Source: Pseudomonas proteolytica (GTDB lineage Bacteria; Pseudomonadota; Gammaproteobacteria; Pseudomonadales; Pseudomonadaceae). Taken from it: 64,000 bases of DNA. A program made the translations under genes and the position numbers. A model generated the notes under the pieces. It saw only the letters and a program-made list of their open reading frames with translations, ran no database searches and was not told the origin of the DNA. The stretch is from NCBI RefSeq assembly GCF_007858275.1, contig NZ_VFEV01000039.1, positions 1 through 64,000 of the forward strand. The letters run 5' to 3'. Numbering within the stretch: position 1 is the stretch's first letter; each line of letters opens with the position of its first letter. Shown piece by piece: positions 1-8,578 of the stretch.

Positions 1-110
1 CTGATAATCTTGTTGACTATCAGTCTGACTCCACAAGCACCCACACGAATTGCTTGATTCAGTTGTTAAAGAGCGGTTGGTTAAGATCTTTCGTCTCAAC
101 CGAGGCGCGC
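1..110 (-). promoter_or_regulatory. rRNA operon leader with boxA antiterminator
   Basis: Read on the minus strand, this is the transcribed leader of an rRNA operon whose 16S gene lies beyond the left edge. The boxA element GCTCTTTAACA sits at 64..74, the site where Nus factors load for rRNA antitermination. The rest matches, from memory, the conserved Pseudomonas rrn leader. No part of 16S is inside the window. Confidence 0.85.
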
Positions 111-138
111 ATTCTACAGCAGCCTCACTTGCTGTCAA
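111..138 (-). promoter_or_regulatory. Sigma-70 rRNA promoter (proximal)
   Basis: On the minus strand there is a perfect -35 TTGACA (133..138), a 16-nt spacer and a -10 TAGAAT (111..116). A GC-rich discriminator-like stretch (gcgcgcctcgg) follows the -10, as in stringently controlled rRNA promoters, and an A/T-rich UP-like stretch lies upstream of the -35. It drives the rRNA operon running off the left edge. Confidence 0.85.
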
Positions 139-220
139 GTGGTTATTTTCAGAAGTTTTCGAGGATTTCCTCAACAACTTCAACCACTTGCGCTTCCGAT
201 CTCTCGTCAGCGGGAGGCGA

Positions 221-248
221 ATAATACAGGATTAAAATGCGCGGTCAA
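221..248 (-). promoter_or_regulatory. Sigma-70 rRNA promoter (distal, tandem)
   Basis: A second minus-strand promoter lies about 110 bases upstream of the first. It has -35 TTGACC (243..248), a 16-nt spacer and -10 TATTAT (221..226). Tandem promoters are usual for rrn operons, so this is probably the distal one of the pair. Confidence 0.65.
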
Positions 249-399
249 CCCCCGCCTGAAAATTCTTTCCAAAGCACCCGGGCTGCCATTATGAAACATC
301 CAAGACAGCCCAATCACTACCTCAGCAAGCGCGGCTAGGCGCGGGCGTGCCGGCATGCCTGACTCTGTGGCCTATCGAACTCCCAGGAGCCTCCACCCA

Positions 400-1269
400 G
401 TGTCTGACTTGTCGAGCAACGCCGCCTACACACAACGCTTCAATGCAGTCCTCACCTATATAGAAGCCAATCTCGAAGGTGACCTGTCCGTGAAGGCGTT
501 GAGCCAAGTGGCGAACTTTTCGGCGTTTCACTTCCATCGGCAATTCACCGCCTTCGTCGGCGTACCTGTTTCGCGCTATGTGCAGTTGATGCGGCTACGA
601 CGCGCGGCGCATTGCCTGGCCTCCACCGGGGGCTACTCGGTACTGGAAGCAGCCTTCGGCGCAGGTTTCGAAAGCCCCGAGGCTTTTTCCCGGGCATTTC
701 GGCGAGCGTTCGGTATGGCACCGAGTGCGTTCAGGAAGCAGCCCAGTTGGCAGGTCTGGAGTTCGGTGTTCACCATCCCTCACTTCTCAAGGAACATCAT
801 CATGCACGTACGAATCGTAGAGTTTCACCCCGTCAGAGTGGCAGCACTCGAACACTGTGGTGCTCCCGGGCTCGTTAGCGAGAGTGTGCGCAAGTTTTCC
901 GAGTGGCGCATGCACAGCGGACAGTCGCCCGTGCAATCAAGTCGCAGCTTTGGCATTCCTTTCGGCAACCCCGATACAACCCCGCCCGAAGCATTCCGGT
1001 TTGCACTCTGCGGTGAAATTGACGAGGCCGTGGCCGCAAATGAGTTCGGCGTAACCGAGCGCGTTATCCCAGGAGGGCGTTGCGTTGTCGTGCGCCACGT
1101 GGGCTCGACGGACCACATCGGCGAGACCATCTACCCGATCTATCGCGACTGGCTACCCACCAGCGGCGAGGAACTGCGCGACCACCCCCTGTTCTTCGAT
1201 TATCTGAGCGTTTATCCCGAGACCCCGCAGGATCAATGGCAGACCGACATATATGTACCCCTGCAATAA
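400..1269 (+). CDS. AraC-family regulator with C-terminal GyrI-like domain
   Basis: A transcriptional regulator of the Rob/SbmC-like type. Residues about 10-110 carry two AraC helix-turn-helix motifs (LSVKALSQVANFSAFHFHRQF and the FGAGFESPEAFSRAFRRAFG segment). Residues about 130-289 form a GyrI-like (SOUL/BmrR-type) ligand-binding domain starting around MHVRIVEFHPVRVAALEH and ending QWQTDIYVPL. I chose GTG at 400 because AGGAG at 385-389 is ten bases upstream. ATG at 355 would add 15 residues but has no ribosome binding site. Such domains bind small amphipathic molecules, so a drug or metabolite response is plausible, but the ligand is unknown. It is followed by a strong terminator. Confidence 0.85.
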   Translation: MSDLSSNAAYTQRFNAVLTYIEANLEGDLSVKALSQVANFSAFHFHRQFTAFVGVPVSRYVQLMRLRRAAHCLASTGGYSVLEAAFGAGFESPEAFSRAFRRAFGMAPSAFRKQPSWQVWSSVFTIPHFSRNIIMHVRIVEFHPVRVAALEHCGAPGLVSESVRKFSEWRMHSGQSPVQSSRSFGIPFGNPDTTPPEAFRFALCGEIDEAVAANEFGVTERVIPGGRCVVVRHVGSTDHIGETIYPIYRDWLPTSGEELRDHPLFFDYLSVYPETPQDQWQTDIYVPLQ

Positions 1270-1334
1270 CGCGCCACCCACCTACCGCCACATCCAATTT
1301 AATCTATACAAATCAAGCCATTAATGCTTTAAAG

Positions 1335-1363
1335 AAAGGCCTTGAAACTCAAGGTCTTTTTTT
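1335..1363 (+). terminator. Rho-independent terminator
   Basis: An 11-bp hairpin (aaaggccttga / tcaaggtcttt, one G-U pair) with a three-base loop is followed by a run of seven T. It ends transcription of the AraC/GyrI-like gene before the next small gene. Confidence 0.85.
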
Positions 1364-1418
1364 CGCCTGCAGAAAAATGACCACCCCCGCCGCACTCCAT
1401 AGGAGAGGACCCAGGACC

Positions 1419-1748
1419 ATGGAATTGACGCTCGAAGCCGTTGCTCTATTCGCCCTCAAACTGGTGCATGAGACCGAAGATGGCAGCCCGATCCTGCGCG
1501 ACGATCTGGTCATGGATGGTTACGAGCGGGAGGTGTTTGGATTGTTGGTGCGCAGTGGCGACCTGCCAACCATCAAACGCAAGGTAGATGAATGCACCAA
1601 GCAGGCCCTGGCGACCTTGGGCGGAGCCGACACGGTGCTGGGCCGCGAGCTGCAAAAGCTTATGACTGACGTCCAGCAAGCCTCGACACTAGAGGAACTG
1701 AAGCTTCCACTCGAAGCACTCAAGGATTACCTCAAGGCAATCCTGTAG
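1419..1748 (+). CDS. Hypothetical protein, 109 aa
   Basis: A small soluble, largely helical acidic protein that I do not recognise. It starts MELTLEAVALFALKLVHE and ends ALKDYLKAIL. The reading frame is open further upstream, but the start at 1419 is supported by aggagagg 11-18 bases before it and by the terminator at 1335-1363 just upstream. There are no membrane segments, no signal peptide and no Cys-rich motif. The PH-domain gene follows 29 bases later on the same strand, so the two are probably cotranscribed. Confidence 0.7.
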   Translation: MELTLEAVALFALKLVHETEDGSPILRDDLVMDGYEREVFGLLVRSGDLPTIKRKVDECTKQALATLGGADTVLGRELQKLMTDVQQASTLEELKLPLEALKDYLKAIL

Positions 1749-1777
1749 CCCCCTCCCAGACACACAAGGACCGTCCA

Positions 1778-2149
1778 ATGATCGACTTCAACAACAAAGG
1801 CTTCTTCAAACTCAAGCAAAACAACGAGTATGCCGAACGCGTTGCTTCGCTGTTGCTCGATGACGAACAAGTAGTCGATGCCTATAAAGCCATGCGCGAC
1901 GGCGTGGTGTTCACCACCAAACGCATCATCGCCGTGAACGTACAAGGCATCACCGGCAGCAAGAAAGACTTCACCTCACTGCCCTACAAAAACATCGTCG
2001 CGTACTCGGTGGAAACCTCCGGTACGTTCGACCTGGATTCGGAACTGGAGATCTACTTCTCATCGCTGGGCAAAGTGAAGTTCGAGTTCACGGGCAAAAC
2101 CTCGATTGTCGAAATCTCCAGGCTGATCTCTAAACATCTGTTGGGATGA
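1778..2149 (+). CDS. Bacterial PH-domain protein, 123 aa
   Basis: The whole chain looks like a single bacterial pleckstrin-homology domain (DUF1696/bPH type). The pattern is an N-terminal helix, then 'DGVVFTTKRIIAVNVQGITG', 'SLPYKNIVAYSVET', 'ELEIYFSSLGKVKFEF' and a C-terminal helix. Members of this family are cytoplasmic, form rings or oligomers, and have no settled function. A good ribosome binding site (aagga) precedes the ATG. It is likely in one transcript with the 109-aa gene just upstream. Confidence 0.85.
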   Translation: MIDFNNKGFFKLKQNNEYAERVASLLLDDEQVVDAYKAMRDGVVFTTKRIIAVNVQGITGSKKDFTSLPYKNIVAYSVETSGTFDLDSELEIYFSSLGKVKFEFTGKTSIVEISRLISKHLLG

Positions 2150-2251
2150 TCGGCTGGCAATACTCCCAGCGGTTGCCAACTGTTTCATTGCTCTGGCTCC
2201 CAGCCCGATGGCTGACGTAGGATAAGTGCTTCAGCCCAAGGAGCGTCACGG

Positions 2252-3031
2252 ATGAGCGCCACTCCCCCCCAATCGTTCTCTCTGGCGCTGCGCTCTTATT
2301 CCGGGCAGATCGAGCTGCACGAGCACGATTTTCATCAAATAGTCCTCCCCCAATCCGGGTCGATGGAGATTGAGGTCGACGGATGGGGTGGCAAAGTCGA
2401 TGCGAGCCAGGGCGTGGTGATTGCCGCCGGCGCCCGGCATACGTTCCTGGCCAATACCCGTAACAGTTTCCTGGTACTGGACGTGTTGATGCCGCCTGCC
2501 GAACAACAGCAGCCAAGCACCGCGCAGCTCCTGGATCCGCTCCATGACAAACGCTTTTTCGCGGTCCGCCCCCAGATCCGGCATTTACTCGACTACGCAA
2601 ACAACAACGGAACATGGCTGGTCAACTCACCAGAAATGGCCCAGTCATGGAGCCATTTGCTCTTGGGCTCATTGCTGCAACCCGACGCCCCGCCGAACGA
2701 CCCCGGGCAACTCATTCTCGCCAGGGCGCTGACCTACATCGAACAGCACCTGAGTATGCCCCTGACAGTGCATGACATTGCCCGATACGCGGGCACCAGC
2801 GAGCGGCGCTTGTATGTACTGTTCGGACAACACCTGAAACGAACCCCGTTCACCCACATCGCGACCTTGCGCCTGAACCTGGCCGTCGATCTGTTGCGCC
2901 AGACCTCGCTGTCGATCATTGATATTGCGCACCGCGCCGGTTATGCCGATCAGAGTGCGTTGAGCCATGCCCTGAAGAAAGCCCGCAACCTCACCCCGGC
3001 GGCTGTGCGTAAACAAGCACGCGATCATTGA
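2252..3031 (+). CDS. AraC-family transcriptional regulator
   Basis: A 259-aa regulator with an N-terminal cupin-like sensor domain (residues about 10-110, including 'HDFHQIVLPQSGSMEIEVDG') and a C-terminal pair of AraC helix-turn-helix motifs (residues about 165-255). The sequence 'IIDIAHRAGYADQSALSHALKK' region is the second recognition unit. The ATG is preceded by aaggag at nine bases. A DMT exporter lies 101 bases downstream on the same strand, and this protein may regulate it, but that is an inference from position only. Confidence 0.85.
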   Translation: MSATPPQSFSLALRSYSGQIELHEHDFHQIVLPQSGSMEIEVDGWGGKVDASQGVVIAAGARHTFLANTRNSFLVLDVLMPPAEQQQPSTAQLLDPLHDKRFFAVRPQIRHLLDYANNNGTWLVNSPEMAQSWSHLLLGSLLQPDAPPNDPGQLILARALTYIEQHLSMPLTVHDIARYAGTSERRLYVLFGQHLKRTPFTHIATLRLNLAVDLLRQTSLSIIDIAHRAGYADQSALSHALKKARNLTPAAVRKQARDH

Positions 3032-3132
3032 AAACAGCAGGCCTGAACATTTTTTTGGCAGGCCCGATCAATACGCGCCCCTCGAAACTTTTTTATTGTC
3101 CCGGCATTAGGATCATCTAAAGACGGGGCAGC

Positions 3133-4038
3133 ATGAGCACTTCCAACGCATCCTTCACCCTTGCCAAGGGCGCCGCAGGTGCCACCCTGATTGGGGTCAT
3201 TGCAGTGTTTTTGTGGGCGTGCCTGGCACTGTTGACCACATTGACCGCAGGAATCCCGGCTTTTCAGTTGCTGGCATCGAGTTTCGCCGTCGCATTCGTG
3301 GCAAGTCTGTTGATGCTGGGTATGCGCGGCGCTGAGGGGTTCAGCAGTTGGCGCCAGCCCTGGTACGTGTGGGCAACGGGCTTCGCCGGCATCTTTGTCT
3401 ATCACTCTCTGTATTTTTTCGCCCTGAAGGCCGCGCCGGCGGCTGAAGCCAGCCTTATTGCGTACCTGTGGCCGCTGCTGATCGTCCTGCTGTCGGGGTT
3501 TTCCACTGGTGAGTCGCTGCGCAAGCGCCAACTGCTGGGGGCATTGCTCGGTCTGGCAGGGACGGCCTTCATCATGCAACAGCGCGCCCAGGGTGAAAGC
3601 CTGGCGATGCCGATTGTCGGTTACGCCGCTGCCTTTGCCTGTGCCTGGGTCTGGTCGATTTACTCGGTGGTGAACCGGCGCTTCAGCAATGTCCCCAGCA
3701 GCATCATCGGCGGCATTTGCGGGTTGGTCGCAATCGCCGGATTGCTGTGCCACCTGGCCTTCGAAACCACAGTGCAGCCTGGCGCGGGCCAATGGGCGGC
3801 AATCGTCGCGCTGGGGCTCGGCCCGGTAGGCCTGGCCTTTTTCGCATGGGATCACGCAACCAAGCACGGCAACCTGGCGATGCTTGGCGCCTTGTCTTAC
3901 CTGGCGCCGCTGTTCTCCACACTGCTGCTGATTGCCGTAGGGCAAAGCGACGCCAAGCCGATCCTGCTGCTCCCTGCCGCGTTAATCATCGCAGGGGCCG
4001 TCATTGCCACTTCACGCTCACGCAAAACCTCACGCTGA
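3133..4038 (+). CDS. EamA-type DMT exporter (YddG-like)
   Basis: A ten-helix inner-membrane transporter of the drug/metabolite superfamily, 301 aa. Two EamA halves are visible, with 'PAAEASLIAYLWPLLIVLLS' in the first and 'GALSYLAPLFSTLLLIAVGQ' in the second. Its closest look is to YddG-like aromatic amino acid exporters. The radical SAM gene begins 26 bases after its stop with its own AGGAGA site, so the two are very probably one operon. That arrangement suggests export of a substrate or product connected to the radical SAM enzyme. Confidence 0.85.
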   Translation: MSTSNASFTLAKGAAGATLIGVIAVFLWACLALLTTLTAGIPAFQLLASSFAVAFVASLLMLGMRGAEGFSSWRQPWYVWATGFAGIFVYHSLYFFALKAAPAAEASLIAYLWPLLIVLLSGFSTGESLRKRQLLGALLGLAGTAFIMQQRAQGESLAMPIVGYAAAFACAWVWSIYSVVNRRFSNVPSSIIGGICGLVAIAGLLCHLAFETTVQPGAGQWAAIVALGLGPVGLAFFAWDHATKHGNLAMLGALSYLAPLFSTLLLIAVGQSDAKPILLLPAALIIAGAVIATSRSRKTSR

Positions 4039-4064
4039 TATCGAGCCCCCCAGGAGATAGACAA

Positions 4065-5867
4065 ATGGATTTGATCGCTTCGCAAGATACCGTGAGGATC
4101 GAGAGCTGCGGCCCCGGTTTTTCGGTTGCGCCCACACGGCCCTTGCTCAGTCACCTGGGACAGCCATCGTTACTGAGCAGCCGCACCGGCATCCGCCGGC
4201 GTGCCAATGGCGAAGCCCCTCGCGTATTGTTGTTTGTTCCCCCTTACACGCGCCTGATCGAGCCCACGCTGGACGACAGCGCATTCGCCCGCATCGGCAT
4301 TGATACATTTGAAGTCATGAAACGTGCCGGTACCCCCATCGGTCTGTTGCGCATCGCCACCGTCGCCCGGCGTGCGGGTTATGAGGTGCAGATTGTCGAT
4401 GCGCCCTTTGCCGGCTGGTCCCAGGAGTCCAGCCTGGTCAAGGTCGACCAGGGCCACCTGATCCGCTACGGCCTGACCGATGCGCAGATGCGCAAGATCA
4501 TCGAAACCGCGCAGCCCGATATTGTCGGCATCCAATGCAACTACACCGTGCAATGGGGCAATGCCCGTGCACTGGCTGAACTGGTAAGGAATATCGACCC
4601 CAACCTGGTCCTGGTCACCGGCGGTGCTCATTCCAGTGGCGATTGGAAAAACGCGCTGCTGGATTCGGCCTTCGACTTTGCACTGATCAACGAAGCCGAC
4701 CGCGCCTTCACACTGCTGCTCGATGCCTTGACCCACGAGGGCACCGACATCAATGCCGTGCCTGGCGTGGCCTACCGCGGCAGCCGTGGGCAACTGGTTC
4801 GCCCTAGCCACAAGTCCAGCTATCTGAGCATCGTCCCCAAGCGCCAGGACCTCGACGAGCGGCTTGGCCTGATGCCGTTGCCAGACTTCAGCTTTCTGAA
4901 CATGAACCATTACCTGCAGCCCTACCACTCCTCCGGAGCACGGGTGCGCAAGTACGGTGCCTGGGCGCAGATATTCTCCACGATTGGCTGCAACGTGAAC
5001 TGTAACTTCTGCTACATCCCGAAAATCAATGGCCCTTGGCGCGCCCTGGGCCTCGACTGGTTTGACCTGCACTTGGCCGACTTGGTCAAGCAAGGCGTGA
5101 CCGAGGTGTTGATCGAGGACGATCACCTGATGCACGACCCGCTGTATGCCATGGAGGTCGGTCGGCTGCTGAAAAAACATGACTTGCCCTGGGTTGAGGA
5201 AGGCGGGTTGAGCCTCTTCAACCTGATCCTGCTGCACCTGGGTGAGCGTTTTATCGCCCAGATGGACGAAAAGGAGCGCAAGAACCCCCAATATCGCAAT
5301 GTGATCGAAGCGGTCAAAGGAGGACTGACGGCAAGGGAGTTCATTCGCTCGATTGCCGAAAATGGCTGCTACAACATCTACCTTGCGGTAGAGAGCGCGA
5401 ACGAGGACGCCCTGGTCAACTCCAACAAATCCCGACTCAACGCCATTCAACACTCCACATTCGAACTCATAGAAATTTTCACCGAACACGGGATTCAAGT
5501 CACCGGCGGGTTCATGCTGGGGTTCGTCAACCCTCCCGCGGGGCCTGGGCAAAAGCCTTTTGTAGAAAGCCTGGAGTTGATCGACCGGACCATCGATTAC
5601 GCCGTCAACCTGATGGGCGCCGGCATGGCCTATGCCAACCCGTTTATCGTCACCCCAATTCCCGGGACGCCGATGTGGGAGTACCAGCAGCAATTTGTCG
5701 TGCGTCACTACGACAACGGCTGGTCCCATGAAAAAGCCACCATGGCAACCGATCAATGGAGCGCCGAGGCTATCGAAAAAGCCCGCATGGAGTTGCTGGT
5801 CAGGGCCAATGGCGCAGACCGTGTCAGGGAGATGGTGCGCCGAGGCACCTGGCCCGTAGACGCTTGA
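4065..5867 (+). CDS. B12-binding-domain radical SAM protein, 600 aa
   Basis: The N-terminal half (about 50-220) has the Rossmann-like fold pattern of cobalamin-binding domains ('DIVGIQCNYTVQW', 'LVLVTGGAHSSG'), though the classical DxHxxG motif is absent. The radical SAM core follows, with the cluster ligands C309, C313 and C316 in 'GCNVNCNFCYIP', then 'EVLIEDDHLM' and 'NIYLAVESANEDAL'. Such proteins use an iron-sulfur cluster, S-adenosylmethionine and often cobalamin for methyl transfer or rearrangement. The reaction here is unknown. I chose ATG 4065 for its AGGAGA site; the open frame extends upstream inside the exporter gene. It sits between a DMT exporter (26-base gap) and phosphonoacetaldehyde genes (208-base gap). 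Confidence 0.85.
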   Translation: MDLIASQDTVRIESCGPGFSVAPTRPLLSHLGQPSLLSSRTGIRRRANGEAPRVLLFVPPYTRLIEPTLDDSAFARIGIDTFEVMKRAGTPIGLLRIATVARRAGYEVQIVDAPFAGWSQESSLVKVDQGHLIRYGLTDAQMRKIIETAQPDIVGIQCNYTVQWGNARALAELVRNIDPNLVLVTGGAHSSGDWKNALLDSAFDFALINEADRAFTLLLDALTHEGTDINAVPGVAYRGSRGQLVRPSHKSSYLSIVPKRQDLDERLGLMPLPDFSFLNMNHYLQPYHSSGARVRKYGAWAQIFSTIGCNVNCNFCYIPKINGPWRALGLDWFDLHLADLVKQGVTEVLIEDDHLMHDPLYAMEVGRLLKKHDLPWVEEGGLSLFNLILLHLGERFIAQMDEKERKNPQYRNVIEAVKGGLTAREFIRSIAENGCYNIYLAVESANEDALVNSNKSRLNAIQHSTFELIEIFTEHGIQVTGGFMLGFVNPPAGPGQKPFVESLELIDRTIDYAVNLMGAGMAYANPFIVTPIPGTPMWEYQQQFVVRHYDNGWSHEKATMATDQWSAEAIEKARMELLVRANGADRVREMVRRGTWPVDA

Positions 5868-6075
5868 TGCAAGGGGTTGGAGCTTTCGGCGCCGAGGCGC
5901 AGTGAGCGCTGGAAGCATCCAACCGTCAAATCAGTTCAGTCACCGACCCCGCACTTGTCCATTCAGGCCCACTATCGGCCCAACCAATCCATCCCCCCAA
6001 TCTATCGATTTGAGCTATCCCCCACCCTCCCCGACTATTGGCGCCACTTCCAACAACAAAAACCAGGAACACGCC

Positions 6076-7167
6076 ATGACTGCCCGATTCCACAACCCGG
6101 TAGACACCCGCTTCGGCTGGGGCTGCCTGCAAGACCTGGCCAGTATCACCGCGCAGCAGACCGTCACGCTCGTCACCTTTCCAGAAGCCCGTGCGCTGGG
6201 CTTGGTGGATAGGATCCAGGCACTGCTGGGCGAGCGTCTGGTGTATGTGGTCGAGGATGTGCAGCCCAATCCCGATGTTGCGCAATTGCGTGACACCTAC
6301 GAGCGTTTCTGGCTGCAGGCCGGAAGTTGTGATGTGGTGCTGGCCGTCGGTGGTGGCAGTGCAATTGATACGGCCAAGGCATTGATTGTCGGGACCGAGT
6401 CCGGGCAGTTCGATGAGTTGCTGGCGTTGTTGGCGACCGGCCAACCGTTTGTACCGGCCCATTGCAAGACGTTGATCGCGGCGCCGACCACCGCGGGTAC
6501 CGGCAGCGAGGTGACGCCCTGGGCGACGATCTGGGATTCGGCCAGCCACAAGAAGTACTCCCTGCACCTGGACTGCACCTGGCCAAAGGTAGCGATTGTT
6601 GATCCACAGTTGATGCTCACGGTGCCAGCCGGGGTCACCGTATCCACAGGGCTCGATGCTTTATCCCACGCCCTGGAGTCGATCTGGAATATCAACGCCA
6701 ACCCGGTTTCCGACACTTTTGCGGTGTCCGCCATCGAGGACATCCTGGAGTGCCTGCCGCAACTGCGACGCGACCTTGGCAACCCAGAGTTGCGCTCACG
6801 CATGGCCTTGGCGGCACTCAAGGCAGGCCTGGCGTTTTCCAATACCAAGACCGCCCTGGCCCACTCCATTTCCTACGAAATGACCCTGCACCACGGCCTG
6901 CCCCATGGCATCGCCTGTTCCTTCACCTTGCCGCTGGTACTGGGGCTGGCATGGGGGCATGACGCGGCGCGCGATCACACGCTGCGCCGGGTGTTCGGCG
7001 ATGACTTGGATAAAGCCCAGACCCAGCTGCGCAACTTCCTGCACAGCCTGGACGTAAAAACCGAGTTCGCCGACTACGGCGTCACGCCCACCGAGGCCGA
7101 CGCGATGATCCGCTTCGCCCTGCAAGGCGCACGCGGCAAGAACTTTATCGGTTCCAGGGCCGCCTGA
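6076..7167 (+). CDS. Iron-containing alcohol dehydrogenase, phosphonoacetaldehyde reductase-like
   Basis: A 363-aa group III (Fe-dependent) alcohol dehydrogenase. It shows the nucleotide motif 'VVLAVGGGSAIDTAKAL', the 'APTTAGTGSEVT' segment and the metal site spread over 'STGLDALSHALES' and 'HHGLPHGIACS'. The overall look matches PhpC-like phosphonoacetaldehyde reductases, which interconvert phosphonoacetaldehyde and 2-hydroxyethylphosphonate. That assignment gains weight from phnX three genes downstream. Direction in the cell is open: it could oxidise hydroxyethylphosphonate to feed PhnX. The ATG is preceded by aggaa at eight bases. Confidence 0.75.
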   Translation: MTARFHNPVDTRFGWGCLQDLASITAQQTVTLVTFPEARALGLVDRIQALLGERLVYVVEDVQPNPDVAQLRDTYERFWLQAGSCDVVLAVGGGSAIDTAKALIVGTESGQFDELLALLATGQPFVPAHCKTLIAAPTTAGTGSEVTPWATIWDSASHKKYSLHLDCTWPKVAIVDPQLMLTVPAGVTVSTGLDALSHALESIWNINANPVSDTFAVSAIEDILECLPQLRRDLGNPELRSRMALAALKAGLAFSNTKTALAHSISYEMTLHHGLPHGIACSFTLPLVLGLAWGHDAARDHTLRRVFGDDLDKAQTQLRNFLHSLDVKTEFADYGVTPTEADAMIRFALQGARGKNFIGSRAA

Positions 7168-7259
7168 GCCCAACGCAATTCAGTCTTTCCTCTTGCACCT
7201 GTAAAGCGTGCCACCCCGTCGCTGCGGTTTCGGGGGCGAATAACAATAAGGAAAACATC

Positions 7260-8555
7260 ATGAATCGTGCACACACCCTGCCTGTCCCTGCCGTTCGCTC
7301 GGCGTCGTTCCGTGTTGCCCAGTGGCGCATGCTGCTGGCGGCGATGTTCTGTTACCTGTTTTTCTACACCGGGCGCCAGACCTTCGGCTTCGCCATCCCG
7401 GGGATACAGGCCGAGTTCGGCCTGACCAAGGAGGTGCTGGGCTGGATCTCGGCCGCCATGCTCTGGGCCTATGCCATTGGCCAGGCGATCAACGGCAACC
7501 TGGCCGACAAATTCGGCGGCCGGCGCATCATGACCCTGGGCGCGGTGCTGTCCTGTGGCGCCAACTGGGTCACCAGTTTTGCCAGTGGCTTTGCCGGGTT
7601 GATCCTGCCGTGGGGCATCAACGGGTACTTCCAGGCACTGGGCTGGGCGCCGGGCAGCCGCTTGATCTCCAATTGGTGGAGCGCCAGCGAGCGCGGCCGG
7701 GTCTATGGCTTCTATGTGTTCGCCGCCGGTTGTGCCTCGGTGCTGTCCTATGTGACCTCCATCGTGGTGCTGGAAGTGCTGCACCTGGAATGGCGCTGGA
7801 TCTTCCGCCTGCCAGTCCTGCTGATGCTGGCCGGGGGCATCCTATTTTACCTGGTGGCCCGTGAACGCCCACAGGATCTTGGCTTCGAGCCCCTGGCCGA
7901 TACCGGCGTGGCCAACGCCGAGGACAAGGGCCATGAAGTGGCCCAGGACACCGAAGAAACCTCGGCACAGCGCTACAAAGCCGTGCTGAAAAACGCGCGC
8001 CTGATCATCGCCGCCGTGTCCCTGGGCTTTCAGAATGCTGCGCGCTACGGCTTGATCGTGTGGGTGCCGGTGCACTTTCTCGGTGCCAACTGGAAAAGCG
8101 GCGACAGCATGATCGATCCCAAGTGGATCACCGTCGCCCTGCCAGTCGGCATGGCCGTCGGCGCCCTGAGCAATGGCTGGGTGTCCGACAAGCTGTTCGG
8201 CTCCAAGCGCTACCTGGCGATCATGCTCTATATGTTCCTCGGCGCCGCCACCAGCCTGTGGATGTGAAGCCTGCCGCCCCATAGTGCAATCGGCCTGGTG
8301 GCGCTGTTTCTGTGCGGGTTCTTTGTCTACGGCCCGGCATCCAGTTTCTGGGCTCTGTGCCCGGACTTGGTAGGTGCCAAGCGCGCAGGCACCGCAACCG
8401 GTGTGATGAACTTCTCGTCTTATCTATTCGCTGGCCTGGCGGAACCGCTGATCGGCAGTATGCTCGACAGTACCGGCAATACGTCGCTGATCTTCATCGT
8501 CGTCACCTCGGCCTGCCTGTGCAGCGCGGTGGTGGCCCTGTTTATCCGCCGTTGA
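7260..8555 (+). pseudogene. OPA/MFS organophosphate-type transporter interrupted by in-frame TGA
   Basis: A major facilitator carrier of the organophosphate:phosphate antiporter type ('YLFFYTGRQTFGFAIPG', 'QALGWAPGSRLISNWWS'). The reading frame starts well (aaggaaa before ATG 7260) but stops at TGA 8265-8267 after 335 codons. The same frame then continues without further stops to 8555 and gives the missing last helices ('VALFLCGFFVYGPASSFWAL' to the end). The total of about 431 codons is normal for the family. A single TGG-to-TGA change explains it. As written, the product lacks its C-terminal ~95 residues. Either the gene is inactive or this is a base-call error. The likely cargo is a phosphonate, from its neighbours. 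Confidence 0.85.
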
Positions 8556-8578
8556 CGCCCTCTGCAACAGGACCCGTT

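Noticed and set aside
50..235. Short plus-strand frame at the left edge
   Set aside because: It lies inside the minus-strand rRNA leader and promoter region, which is recognisable.
4170..5918. 582-codon minus-strand frame opposite the radical SAM gene
   Set aside because: Antisense shadow in GC-rich DNA; the plus strand encodes a protein with intact radical SAM motifs.
8265..8267. TGA read as selenocysteine in the transporter
   Set aside because: MFS carriers are not known selenoproteins and I see no suitable hairpin directly after the codon; a nonsense mutation or base-call error is simpler.
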